IMG/VR virus record: IMGVR_UViG_3300042465_003514
Location: 1-31,758 of that record
Origin: a virus
DNA length: 31,758 bases
Direction: 5' to 3' (one strand)
How positions within the stretch are numbered: position 1 is the stretch's first letter; each line of letters begins with the position of its first letter. The position numbers were made by a program, and so were the translations under genes. Shown here piece by piece: positions 8,993 through 15,549 of this stretch. A model generated the notes under the pieces. It was not told the origin of the DNA. It saw nothing but the letters and a program-made list of their open reading frames with translations, and did not search any database.

Positions 8993-9477
8993 AAAAAAAC
9001 CAACGAATGATAAACGTGTATAAAATTCGCTTCCTGCATATCCGCAGCGTATTGTTCGTGTTTACTTGCGTCGTACTTATCGTCAACCCATTTGCCAAAC
9101 CAATTCTTCTTCTGCGGTATTACCATTGAAGCAGCTATTTTATGCAAATTTCCCAATGTGTCTTTGCTGAACACCTTGCTTTCAATGTAACGCGCCGCCG
9201 GCATATTCTTAATGTCGTAGTTTATACGGTATCTTTTGCCATTTGTTGTAATATAGTCAACCGGCTTCCCTTCAATTGGTTCGTCTAAAAATGCCAAATC
9301 TTTGCGCAGTTCTTTTAAGTCTTCAATGCTTAAACTGTCAATTTGATATTCTGTTAAACCTGTGACAATAGTCAATAATTTAACTTCCTTGTCCAAATCT
9401 GTCCAATCCTTATTCGGTGTTGTCAGTATTGGCATTAACTGTTGGTACTGCCAAAGGGTCAATTCGTTCCATTTCAT
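8803..9477 (-). CDS. Tail assembly chaperone G
   Basis: This 224-residue protein opens with MKWNELTLWQYQQLMPI, an opening typical of tail-assembly chaperones of Bacteroidota siphophages, and is helical with many W/Y/L residues. Codons 161-162 lie on the T9 slippery run where a -1 shift yields the longer GT product. Without a shift, translation continues in frame to 8803. It overlaps the DUF5522 gene upstream by 68 bases and is followed by the T frame and then a terminator. Its likely partner is the tape measure protein encoded about 4 kb downstream. Confidence 0.72.
   Translation of the reverse strand: MKWNELTLWQYQQLMPILTTPNKDWTDLDKEVKLLTIVTGLTEYQIDSLSIEDLKELRKDLAFLDEPIEGKPVDYITTNGKRYRINYDIKNMPAARYIESKVFSKDTLGNLHKIAASMVIPQKKNWFGKWVDDKYDASKHEQYAADMQEANFIHVYHSLVFFYQVYKNWIEVSRDYMRAEMTTAGMTTEQADSVLLLLCESMDGIIPPNLLPNTKILELQKLLK
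8990..9000 (-). other. -1 ribosomal frameshift slip site (G T9 A)
   Basis: On the minus strand GTT TTT TTT TAT is read in the G frame. The tandem TTT TTT codons (161-162) can re-pair one base back, because the base before them is also T. The new frame then reads TTA TCA AGT and stays open to 8720. The offset between the two frames is exactly -1. A homopolymer miscount in assembly is the alternative. Confidence 0.7.
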
Positions 9478-9601
9478 AATTCAAAGTTAAGTCTTTTTTC
9501 TGATAAGGACAATGCCGACAACCATTTTTGCAGCAATACCCCCTTTTTAAATGATATTCTTCTGTGAATACTTTAAAGCCGTTTTCTATGTAGTAATCCA
9601 T
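9410..9601 (-). CDS. DUF5522-like cysteine-cluster protein
   Basis: This 63-residue protein contains the hallmark YYIENGFKVFTEEYHLKRGY followed by CCKNGCRHCPY, which matches the DUF5522 family found widely in Bacteroidota chromosomes. The C-x(0)-C-x3-C-x2-C cluster (residues 23, 24, 28, 31) together with H21-like and H30 residues suggests a bound metal, probably zinc or iron-sulfur; this is inferred. The last third is unlike the family and overlaps the start of the chaperone gene by 68 bases, while its start overlaps the winged-helix gene by 16. Function is unknown. Confidence 0.65.
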   Translation of the reverse strand: MDYYIENGFKVFTEEYHLKRGYCCKNGCRHCPYQKKDLTLNYEMERIDPLAVPTVNANTDNTE

Positions 9602-9948
9602 TTTTTTAATCCGTTTGCACTTGACATAATCGCGTCGGCGCGTTGTGTTAAGCTTTCAATTTGCCCGTTTAGTTCGTCCGCGTCGTATGATACGTAATAA
9701 CCGTTTGAAGTCCCCATAACAGGTAATATTCCTTCTGACCTTATAAAGTTAACGATTTTACGCAAACGCGGTTCAGAAAATTGTTTAATTCCGTACTTTT
9801 CTTTTTGCCCGTTAATGGCTGCGACTATTTCCGCACCTTTAATTGGGTTTGCTTTGCTTTTAAGGTTTAACCCCCTGATAATTACAGGTACTAATCTTTT
9901 TTCGTCCGGCGTTAATTCGCAGGTAATGTCTTCAAAGTTTTTAATCAT
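9586..9948 (-). CDS. Winged-helix-type DNA-binding protein (putative)
   Basis: This 120-residue protein reads like a small winged-helix protein. LTPDEKRLVPVIIRGL and IKGAEIVAAINGQ form first helices, FSEPRLRKIVNFIRSEGILP looks like a recognition helix, and VMGTSNGYYVSYD is a plausible wing hairpin. The C-terminus is a helix suited to dimerisation. Proteins of this kind occur in Bacteroidota phages as presumed regulators or packaging-associated factors. It is preceded by a structured spacer (9968-10025) and an initiation region almost identical to that of the gene at 10448. It could control the small-gene block, but its target is unknown. Confidence 0.55.
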   Translation of the reverse strand: MIKNFEDITCELTPDEKRLVPVIIRGLNLKSKANPIKGAEIVAAINGQKEKYGIKQFSEPRLRKIVNFIRSEGILPVMGTSNGYYVSYDADELNGQIESLTQRADAIMSSANGLKKWITT

Positions 9949-9967
9949 TGTATAAGCTTTTAAATAT

Positions 9968-10025
9968 CCCCGCCCGCGACATAACTAACACCCCTGTTAA
10001 TAATTGATTGTTGAATTGGACGGGG
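9968..10025 (-). other. RNA hairpin with long loop before the winged-helix gene
   Basis: On the minus strand CCCCGTCC pairs with GGGCGGGG (8 bp, one G-U) across a loop of about 42 bases. A competing pairing of CCCC with AGGGG inside the loop is possible. No U-tract follows, so it is not a terminator. It fills most of the 83-base spacer between the genes at 10032 and 9948. Confidence 0.35.
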
Positions 10026-10031
10026 ACAATA

Positions 10032-10208
10032 TTATTGGTTAACGTCTGCCATTGCTAAATTAACCATTTTTATTTGAATTCTTAAATCTTTAATTTCCTT
10101 TTCCTTCAACCCTAATTCCTTTTCCAATTTCGTAATCCTTTCAATTAAGCATTCGTTTTCAAGGCGAAGCAAATATTCCTGACCCATTAAATATTGATTC
10201 TTTGACAT
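10032..10208 (-). CDS. Small coiled-coil protein, 58 aa
   Basis: A 58-residue frame starts at ATG 10208 (MSKNQYLMGQEYLLRLENE). Residues 10-45 have a regular pattern of L/I with K/E at flanking positions (ERITKLEKELGLKEKEIKDL), so a single long coiled coil is likely. It lies in the P_A small-gene block between two structured spacers. The composition and coding pattern match its neighbours and it fills a stretch that otherwise has no gene. Similar short coiled-coil proteins are common in phages without known roles. I do not recognise it. Confidence 0.6.
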   Translation of the reverse strand: MSKNQYLMGQEYLLRLENECLIERITKLEKELGLKEKEIKDLRIQIKMVNLAMADVNQ

Positions 10209-10220
10209 AAGGTTTGTTTT

Positions 10221-10286
10221 AAAAAGCCGCCCAAAGTTCCCCGTATTACTATCTTGTTATTAAATATTAAAATACCTTCAGGCGGC
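10221..10286 (-). terminator. Long stem-loop followed by T5, terminator or attenuator
   Basis: On the minus strand GCCGCCTGAAG pairs with CTTTGGGCGGC (11 bp with two wobble pairs) around a loop of about 39 bases. The loop itself contains a GTATT/AATAC pairing. Five T follow directly. It lies between the genes at 10293 and 10032, so it may reduce downstream expression. Confidence 0.5.
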
Positions 10287-10292
10287 GTACGT

Positions 10293-10445
10293 TTATAATC
10301 GGTTTATTTTATCCTGTTCAATCTGATTGTCGGCATCTTCTTCGTCTTCGTCTTCTTCTTCCCAATCGCAATGCTCTAAGCAATCCGGGCAAATGTCAAT
10401 TTCAGGGTAATTGGTGTGCGAACCGCAACAAGTTGAATATGGCAT
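10293..10445 (-). CDS. Small acidic zinc-ribbon-like protein, 50 aa
   Basis: This 50-residue frame from ATG 10445 begins MPYSTCCGSHTNYPEIDICP and continues DCLEHC. Two cysteine pairs (C6/C7 and C19/C22, with H10 and H25 close by) suggest a metal-binding knuckle. The second half is nearly all D/E (WEEEDEDEEDADN), giving a very acidic tail that could mimic DNA or bind a basic partner; that is speculation. The start lies 3 bases after the stop of the upstream gene, so the two are probably translationally coupled. The family is unknown to me, although short CCG...CPxC proteins are common in Bacteroidota phages. Confidence 0.6.
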   Translation of the reverse strand: MPYSTCCGSHTNYPEIDICPDCLEHCDWEEEDEDEEDADNQIEQDKINRL

Positions 10446-10447
10446 AA

Positions 10448-10600
10448 TTATAAGTTTTCAAGTATTCCCGCCACAATAAAGCAGGTTAAAATAATGATAC
10501 CGGCATTCAATAAGCTAATACTATCTTTTGCGTATTGCTTTTGCATTGCTGCGTAATGCTCATTTAATTTGTCTTGTTTGGTTTTTAGTCTGTTTGCCAT
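10448..10600 (-). CDS. Small single-pass membrane protein, 50 aa
   Basis: The start chosen is ATG 10600 (MANRLKTKQDK...), preceded by an AACTTATACA context that also precedes the gene at 9948. This gives 50 residues. The first 26 are charged and helical and the C-terminal 20 (LLNAGIIILTCFIVAGILEN) form one transmembrane helix. The topology would leave the charged part in the cytoplasm. It lies in the P_A block between hairpins and the zinc-ribbon-like gene. It could act in membrane association, superinfection exclusion or host takeover, but nothing in the sequence decides this. Confidence 0.6.
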   Translation of the reverse strand: MANRLKTKQDKLNEHYAAMQKQYAKDSISLLNAGIIILTCFIVAGILENL

Positions 10601-10612
10601 TGTATAAGTTTT

Positions 10613-10647
10613 AAAATGTGCGTTGAACAGTCGCACCCCTGCGGGGG
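10613..10647 (-). other. Tandem hairpins before the 50-aa membrane gene
   Basis: On the minus strand CCCC-GCA-GGGG is followed at once by GTGCG-N9-CGCAC and then ATTTT. The pair occupies the whole spacer after the stop at 10648. It may act as a weak terminator or RNA processing/stability element. Confidence 0.4.
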
Positions 10648-10944
10648 TTATAATGAATTAAAATAATTACCAATTTTAGGTGTTGTTTCATATGCACCGC
10701 CGTCTTCTGTATGTCTTTGTGAAGAAGTTGCCACGTCGTGAATTAAACCTGTTTCAAAGTTATAATGTACGTCAACAACTTCGCCGTCAAACTTACCATT
10801 CGTACAGGTATAAATATCGTGTACAATATTACGTTCTTCGTGCTTCAATGATTTTGTTGATAAATACAAGTCAAAGCCTTTTGATTCTAAAATTTCAGAA
10901 AGCTTATTTACATTCCAATTTAAAGATAAGGTTGCGTTTTTCAT
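10648..10944 (-). CDS. Conserved-looking protein of unknown function, 98 aa
   Basis: The start is ATG 10944 (MKNATLSLNWNVNKLSE), because promoter P_A lies at 10968-11000 and an upstream ATG at 11010 would be outside the transcript. An AAAGGAA sequence 3 bases before this ATG could serve as ribosome binding site. The 98-residue protein has a helical N-terminus and a beta-rich remainder (IYTCTNGKFDGEVVDVHYNF). It has no membrane segment or catalytic motif that I recognise. As first gene behind P_A, which has the same operator pair as the replication promoter P_B, it is likely expressed early; this is inference. Confidence 0.6.
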   Translation of the reverse strand: MKNATLSLNWNVNKLSEILESKGFDLYLSTKSLKHEERNIVHDIYTCTNGKFDGEVVDVHYNFETGLIHDVATSSQRHTEDGGAYETTPKIGNYFNSL

Positions 10945-10967
10945 TTCCTTTGGTTTTATTGTTTCCA

Positions 10968-11000
10968 CAAATATAACACAGGTTTTATACAACTTCCAAA
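10968..11000 (-). promoter_or_regulatory. Promoter P_A (TTTG-N21-TATATTTG)
   Basis: The -7 box TATATTTG (10968-10975) and a TTTG (10997-11000) are separated by 21 bases, a full match to the Bacteroidota consensus. The spacer sequence GTATAAAACCTGT is nearly repeated in P_B. The predicted start near 10961 gives a short leader before ATG 10944. Confidence 0.75.
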
Positions 11001-11026
11001 CATTTTGCAAAGTTTTTTTTAAAATT

Positions 11027-11061
11027 GTGACGAACGGTAAATAATAAGGATAAACGGTTAA
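11027..11061 (-). promoter_or_regulatory. Paired 15-bp elements upstream of P_A
   Basis: TTTACCGTTCGTCAC (minus strand, 11027-11041) is identical to the copy at 21525-21539. A degenerate second copy (10 of 15 bases) lies exactly 20 bp further at 11047-11061 and overlaps the terminase stop codon. Position upstream of a promoter suggests a regulator binding site. Confidence 0.6.
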
Positions 11062-12209
11062 GCGAAGGCGTAACGCCCTGAACCGCGTTTGATATTATGA
11101 TTTTGCCACGCTAAAGCCAAAGCCATTACGGTATCGTCGTGGAATCCTGAAGGTGCTGAATACCTTACGCCGTGCGAAGTAAACTGATATTCAAAAACGT
11201 CCAATTCGTCCACAATAACCCCTTCCGGGAATCCGATTCGTCCCTGTTGAATAGCGGACGCTAAACCTTCCATTAACTGTTGTTTGGATTGACTTGTAAA
11301 TTTCAAACCTTCAATGTTTACCCCTTCGCGAAGTAAGTCTTCTAATATCGGGTCGCCAACCCCTGTTGAATCCACCACAATTGGCGCAGGCGGCAACCTT
11401 TTAATTGTTTCTTTGGTGTTATGCCAATCCATTTGGAAACGGTCAAAATATGCCACGTTGCCGTCTTTATCCAATCCAATAATAACTGTATAATCCACAG
11501 ACTTTGCAAGGTCAATGCCATAACAAACAATCGGTTGCGCTGAAATAGGTTTTACGCAGCGTTTAATGAATGCGTTTCCAAAAGGGTTTGCGCTATTCTC
11601 GGACGGGTTCGCCATATATTCCTGTTCAAATACTACTTCAGGTAATTGAATTCGCGCTTCGTCTATTTCGCGCGGGTTAATATGCGGGTTGTCGTACGTG
11701 CTAAACTTAAAGCTTTGCCAATCGTTTTCGCCCTGTTTCATAAACAAGGAATAAAAGAAGTTTTTGCCACGTGGCGTTGAAAGGAAAACCGCCTTCCCTT
11801 CATAGTCGGTCAGCGTCGGGCGTATGCTATTATTCCAACCGTCTTCAAGGTCAGCAATAAACGCAGCTTCGTCCACAATAACCAAATGGAACTTACGACC
11901 GCGCAAGTTGTCTAAACGTTCCCCTGTAAAAAATTCAATTGACCCTTCGTTGGGACAATAGATTTTAAGCTTTGAAATATTACTTTTAAATGGAAGTACC
12001 TTCGCCAATCGTTCAAAGAATACTTGCGCTAATCCGTATGTTGGTGTAATGTATGCAACCTGTCCGCCTTTTAATGCTTCTTTGATTATTAATATTTGCG
12101 ACAATTCAGACTTACCAAAACGACGTCCGCACATAACGACAATAAAACGCTTGTCGGCGTTCAATATCTTTTCCTGATTCGCGTGTGGTGTTGGCAGTTC
12201 TATGCGCAT
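11058..12209 (-). CDS. terL: Terminase large subunit
   Basis: This 383-residue motor packages DNA into proheads. The N-terminal ATPase has Walker A CGRRFGKSE (27-35), Walker B LVIVDE (109-114) and coupling motif FLSTPRG (142-148). The C-terminal nuclease has an RNase H-like acidic set: D233 in YGIDLA, D280 in VVDSTG and H357-D358-D359 in GFHDDTVMA. The protein is on the short side for the family but all motifs are present. It starts one base after the small-subunit stop, so the two are coupled. The stop codon overlaps the degenerate operator copy of P_A. The call is secure. Confidence 0.95.
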   Translation of the reverse strand: MRIELPTPHANQEKILNADKRFIVVMCGRRFGKSELSQILIIKEALKGGQVAYITPTYGLAQVFFERLAKVLPFKSNISKLKIYCPNEGSIEFFTGERLDNLRGRKFHLVIVDEAAFIADLEDGWNNSIRPTLTDYEGKAVFLSTPRGKNFFYSLFMKQGENDWQSFKFSTYDNPHINPREIDEARIQLPEVVFEQEYMANPSENSANPFGNAFIKRCVKPISAQPIVCYGIDLAKSVDYTVIIGLDKDGNVAYFDRFQMDWHNTKETIKRLPPAPIVVDSTGVGDPILEDLLREGVNIEGLKFTSQSKQQLMEGLASAIQQGRIGFPEGVIVDELDVFEYQFTSHGVRYSAPSGFHDDTVMALALAWQNHNIKRGSGRYAFA

Positions 12210-12590
12210 TTATAGTATTGTTTTGCCGTCAACAAATACGACTTCAATTTTTGTGTCCTGTTGAACGTCAACCTGTTCTTTTGGTTTACCGTAAACGCGT
12301 GACAAAAGAGTGTCCATTGAATAAAGACTTCCATTATTCATTGACTTAATAATTGCCTTTGCAACTGTCATTTCAAGTACTGTCGCGTCCGGGTTCTTTG
12401 TAACCGCTTCCAATTCTTTAGGTGTCATTGACATAAGCGCCTGAATTGAATCGTTTATTTCAGCTAATTTGTACCCCTGTTCTTTTAATAGGCTGACATA
12501 CTTACGCGGTCGCCCGTTCGGGTTTGCCGTTTCGCCTTTCTGAAGAACCTTTAATGTCCCCCCGTGTTTTTGTTTCACTTCTTTTGCCAT
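12210..12590 (-). CDS. terS: Terminase small subunit (putative)
   Basis: This 126-residue basic and helical protein precedes the large terminase directly. KGETANPNGRPRKYVSLLKE is the nucleic-acid-binding opening seen in DUF5681-like small terminases. The middle (IQALMSMTPKELEAVTKNPD, then TVLEMTVAKAIIKS) fits the helical oligomerisation core. LLSRVYGKPKEQVDV and a short beta tail complete the pattern. In this role it would recognise the packaging site and load the large subunit. HNH and terminase neighbours support the call. Confidence 0.8.
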   Translation of the reverse strand: MAKEVKQKHGGTLKVLQKGETANPNGRPRKYVSLLKEQGYKLAEINDSIQALMSMTPKELEAVTKNPDATVLEMTVAKAIIKSMNNGSLYSMDTLLSRVYGKPKEQVDVQQDTKIEVVFVDGKTIL

Positions 12591-12605
12591 TGTAATACCT
12601 TTGTT

Positions 12606-12728
12606 TTACCTTCCCTGACCTTTGTACGCCTTTGGTCGTGGATTGTGTTTGTTATAACTTTTCTTCGCGTGTCCGCACTTTCTTTTTCCGAAATTAGTCT
12701 TTTGACTGTCGCCTTTAATCTTTGCCAT
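12606..12728 (-). CDS. Very small basic protein between HNH and terminase, 40 aa
   Basis: A 40-residue frame from ATG 12728 (MAKIKGDSQKTNFGKRKCGH) continues with basic residues and ends in PKAYKGQGR. About one third of residues are K or R, with an isolated C-G-H. The GKxxxGxAKKxxNKHxxRxxxYxGQGR pattern is one I associate with short basic proteins in Bacteroidota phages. The start overlaps the HNH stop and it ends 16 bases before the small terminase gene, so it belongs to the packaging operon. A nucleic-acid-binding role is likely but unproven. A reader using a 60-codon cutoff would miss it. Confidence 0.65.
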   Translation of the reverse strand: MAKIKGDSQKTNFGKRKCGHAKKSYNKHNPRPKAYKGQGR

Positions 12729-12972
12729 TTAATGCCTTTTTATGCTTATCTTTTAAATATTCCAAATGTGTTTTTGTGTCCCCCATTACGACGTGACAAT
12801 AACGGCAAAGCGCCATTAAATTTTCAATCTTGTCCTTTTCTTTAGTTCCGCCCATTCCCCTTGCTTCAATATGGTGTATGTCAACCGCTTTTTGTCCGCA
12901 TACTTCGCAGGGAATAAAATCTTCTATTCCGTACCCAAAGTAATCCAAATAAATCTTAGTATAGTTTTTCAT
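12715..12972 (-). CDS. HNH endonuclease
   Basis: The start chosen is ATG 12972 (MKNYTKIYLDYFGYG), giving 85 residues; an earlier possible start only adds hydrophobic residues that overlap the upstream gene. The core has C22-x2-C25, H33-H34 in DIHHIEARG, N51 and C56-x2-C59-H60, the zinc-supported HNH fold. HNH proteins beside terminase genes are required for DNA cutting during packaging in HK97-like cos phages, which is established for that group. The terminase genes follow here, so a packaging role is more likely than a homing role. Confidence 0.85.
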   Translation of the reverse strand: MKNYTKIYLDYFGYGIEDFIPCEVCGQKAVDIHHIEARGMGGTKEKDKIENLMALCRYCHVVMGDTKTHLEYLKDKHKKALNGKD

Positions 12973-13138
12973 TAAATAGTACAAAGGTAAAAGCAACAAA
13001 AATCAATCCAATTGCAACTGAATTATGGAATTCGTTATTTTCGTCAACTGCTTCGCCTATGTTTATGCCTAACAAAATGTTGCGCGGCAATAAATGAAAC
13101 GAAAACCTAAAGTTGCCATACTGAATAAAGTATTCCAT
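12956..13138 (-). CDS. Small membrane-associated protein, 60 aa
   Basis: This 60-residue protein (MEYFIQYGNFRFSFHLLPRN) has a C-terminal hydrophobic helix (VAIGLIFVAFTFVLF) that could span the membrane. The first half is aromatic and basic. Its start codon overlaps the stop of the HAD-fold gene and its end overlaps the HNH gene by 17 bases. This supports real translation. I do not recognise the family. Confidence 0.5.
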   Translation of the reverse strand: MEYFIQYGNFRFSFHLLPRNILLGINIGEAVDENNEFHNSVAIGLIFVAFTFVLFNEKLY

Positions 13139-13878
13139 TATTGGTTGTCAATTTGTTTTAGTTTTCTTTGCGCCCATTCAATTCCTTCAGTCCCACCCCA
13201 AGCGTCCCACATTAACCCGCCGCAACCTTCTTCGTATGGTACGTCCTTATTTTGTTGGTGTCGCTGAAAAGACGCCATTCGTGCAATCGTATCGCGTGAA
13301 ATTGGTTCTTTATTTGCTAATTGGTTTGCCCTTGCTTTGCCAACAGGTGTACCGCATTCCCCCCAACCATTTGTTTCCGCCCATTTTAACGCCCTTTGTG
13401 CGTTCTTTGTTGCCGCTTCAGGGTAATCGTTATATGAATCCACAAAAGCAAATTTTATGCCCTTTGCAGTCGTTTTTGAATTAATCAATTCTATTTCACG
13501 GGCGTTGTTGTCGTAATGTGTACCAATGCCGTAATGCTTAATCGTTTCCCATTTATAAGAACCATTTGTAAATTTGACCCTGCTTTTTGGAATTCCTAAT
13601 TTTTCAGCAACTTTGTAAACTTCTTCGCTTGCGCTTTGTTGTCTTCGTGTAACTATGTAAACTGTTTTACCTTCTGCAATTAGTCTTTTTGCTAATTCTT
13701 TGCCGCGTTCTGTGTCCAATGTATCGTCAAAGTCAATTGAAACTTTATTTGTGTCGGCTGCGTAAGCACCTGAAGCCAATATTGCCGCCCAAACGCGGTT
13801 CGCCTTTTCTTCTGTATCATAAATACAAGCACCTGACCCAATTCTGTATTTCCCGTTTGAACATTTAATTACCGGCAT
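13138..13878 (-). CDS. HAD-fold phosphatase-like protein with phage C-terminal domain
   Basis: The 246-residue protein has three parts. Residues 1-40 (MPVIKCSNGKYRIGSGACIY) are a short opening common in phage proteins. Residues 44-150 form a HAD-like domain with motif I D49-F-D51-D52-T53, motif II T77 in YIVTRRQ, K109 or K114 as motif III, and HYDNN (121-125) as motif IV, as in phage nucleotide or polynucleotide phosphatases. Residues 180-244 (GKARANQLANKEPISRDTIA, then GCGGLMWDAWGG) are a separate segment known to me from phage proteins with unknown role. It overlaps glycosyltransferase and membrane-protein genes. Substrate is unknown. Confidence 0.65.
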   Translation of the reverse strand: MPVIKCSNGKYRIGSGACIYDTEEKANRVWAAILASGAYAADTNKVSIDFDDTLDTERGKELAKRLIAEGKTVYIVTRRQQSASEEVYKVAEKLGIPKSRVKFTNGSYKWETIKHYGIGTHYDNNAREIELINSKTTAKGIKFAFVDSYNDYPEAATKNAQRALKWAETNGWGECGTPVGKARANQLANKEPISRDTIARMASFQRHQQNKDVPYEEGCGGLMWDAWGGTEGIEWAQRKLKQIDNQ

Positions 13879-14872
13879 TGCTAATTAGTTTATTATAAAT
13901 AGCAAAACGGCGCTTGTTTACTTCGTGCAAGTTGAAGTTCTTATTGCAGTACTCGTATAACGCATTTCCGTAGCTTTTACGGGCGTCCGGGTCTTTAGTT
14001 AACAATTTAATCCAATAATACCAATCCTTTTGACTATTGACGTGGCAGGCAGGATAAAACCCCCTGTACGGGTGTACGTTGCTAACAATTGCCGGGTTCT
14101 TCTTTGCTGCGGTTTCAAGTACCTTTAAATTAGACTTCATTGAATTAAATTTTGAATCTATTAAGGGAATAAGTGAAATGTCCGAATCGCAATAAGCCGC
14201 CATATATGAAGTAACTTCGTTGTAATTGTATATTTTAGGGTTCAGTTTCAATCCGTTAGTAAATGCCGCAATCATTCCGTCCCAAATTGGCTTTTCAACT
14301 TCATTGTACCCGGCAATTACAGTTTTAACCGGGAAATTAATTCGCTTCATTGGATTGCGTAATATTTCCATATCTTTTCCGTGCGTTCCCGAACCTGACC
14401 AAAACAAACGAACAATGTCTGATTCTGTTTTGTAATCCTTAAATTGTTCTTCGCCGTATGGAATCGCATTTGGCAATATTTCAACATTCTGATTATATTG
14501 GTAAACTTCTTCAGCTAATCGTTCGTGCGTAACTGTGCAAAGGTCGGCAATACTAATCCACGCCAATATCTGTTCTGTGACATTATTTAAAACATATCTT
14601 TCATAAAGTATATGCGAAGGGTCAAGTTTCCAATAATCGTCGTTGTCAACTACTAATTTAAAACCATACTTTTTGCGCCATTCAGACATTTGTTCGGGCG
14701 ATATGTTTGCCAACATACGATTCATAACAACAATGTCATAATTACCTTCAAAAGTTTCTTCGCTTACTGTGTCGGTCATTAAACAATAATCCTTCTTCAT
14801 ATTTACCAACGGCATTATAATCCTATGATAACCAACCCCACTTGTTTTGCTCGTAATTGCTAAAATGCGCAT
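13865..14872 (-). CDS. GT-B-fold glycosyltransferase (GT4-like)
   Basis: This 335-residue protein looks like a GT-B glycosyltransferase. The opening MRILAITSKTSGVGYHRII has a glycine loop of the acceptor domain. The segment VEILPNAIPY near residue 130 and RLFWSGSGTHGKDMEIL near 155-170 match donor-domain starts (linker then GSGTHxKD). Later parts include SDISLIPLIDSKFNSMKSNLKVLE, where the acidic/serine stretch and KVLE correspond to the donor-binding E-x7-E region. It overlaps the GT2 gene upstream by 13 bases and the HAD gene by 14. It probably acts with the GT2 and LpxA-like proteins on a surface or virion glycan. Confidence 0.75.
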   Translation of the reverse strand: MRILAITSKTSGVGYHRIIMPLVNMKKDYCLMTDTVSEETFEGNYDIVVMNRMLANISPEQMSEWRKKYGFKLVVDNDDYWKLDPSHILYERYVLNNVTEQILAWISIADLCTVTHERLAEEVYQYNQNVEILPNAIPYGEEQFKDYKTESDIVRLFWSGSGTHGKDMEILRNPMKRINFPVKTVIAGYNEVEKPIWDGMIAAFTNGLKLNPKIYNYNEVTSYMAAYCDSDISLIPLIDSKFNSMKSNLKVLETAAKKNPAIVSNVHPYRGFYPACHVNSQKDWYYWIKLLTKDPDARKSYGNALYEYCNKNFNLHEVNKRRFAIYNKLISNAGN

Positions 14873-15549
14873 TTAATTTGTTTTTCATTATGATAAATTG
14901 GTTGGTACTTTTCCCAAACTGACTGCGCACGTGCTAAACTTTCGTCCTTCATACGTCTGTATTCTGTCCCGTTGCCAACGTCGTGTCCAATATGTTCTGA
15001 CCTTAATTCAGGTAAATAGTAATTAGTAAACCCGGCAATGGTTGCACGTTCTGCGTAATCCCTGTCCTGCATTCCGTACGGGTCGTATTCTTTGTTATAA
15101 CCGCCAATCGTGTCAATTAATTCCCTTGTTAAGAAGTTATTTCCAAAAGGTGTATGCGTTTTATGTATTCCGTCAACCAATGGCGGCAATTCTTCAACGC
15201 AATGTATGCCAATAATCCCTGTTTTTGACACACGTTTTGAAAACATAACCCAATTTGACAACCAATTGTCAGGAAGTAGTATGTCATTTGCCAATATACA
15301 TACGCCGTCGTATTCCTGTGTTATAGATAAGCCAAAATTAACACCTGCGGCAATACCTCTTTTATGTAGTGACCAATTTGCAAAATGCCAATTGTAATAT
15401 GATTGTATTTCAGAAAACTGTTCGTCGTCGCTTCCATTGTCAATAAGAAAACAATGCGCGTCGTGACCGCTATTGTAAAAATTCCTATCAATAACCTGCT
15501 TTGTCAGGTCTGCCCTATTTTGGGTTAATAATATTACGGCTATATTCAT
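14860..15549 (-). CDS. Family 2 glycosyltransferase (GT-A)
   Basis: This 229-residue protein has the GT-A layout. MNIAVILLTQNRADLTKQVI opens the first beta-alpha unit, FLIDNGSDD (34-42) contacts nucleotide, RGIAAGVNFGL follows, and ILANDILLP carries the metal-binding AND in place of DxD. PFGNNFLTRELIDTIGGYNKE and YGMQDRDYAERA near residues 175-186 match the acceptor/catalytic loop. It overlaps the LpxA-like gene by 35 bases and the GT-B gene by 13. The sugar donor cannot be told from sequence. Confidence 0.8.
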   Translation of the reverse strand: MNIAVILLTQNRADLTKQVIDRNFYNSGHDAHCFLIDNGSDDEQFSEIQSYYNWHFANWSLHKRGIAAGVNFGLSITQEYDGVCILANDILLPDNWLSNWVMFSKRVSKTGIIGIHCVEELPPLVDGIHKTHTPFGNNFLTRELIDTIGGYNKEYDPYGMQDRDYAERATIAGFTNYYLPELRSEHIGHDVGNGTEYRRMKDESLARAQSVWEKYQPIYHNEKQIKCAF

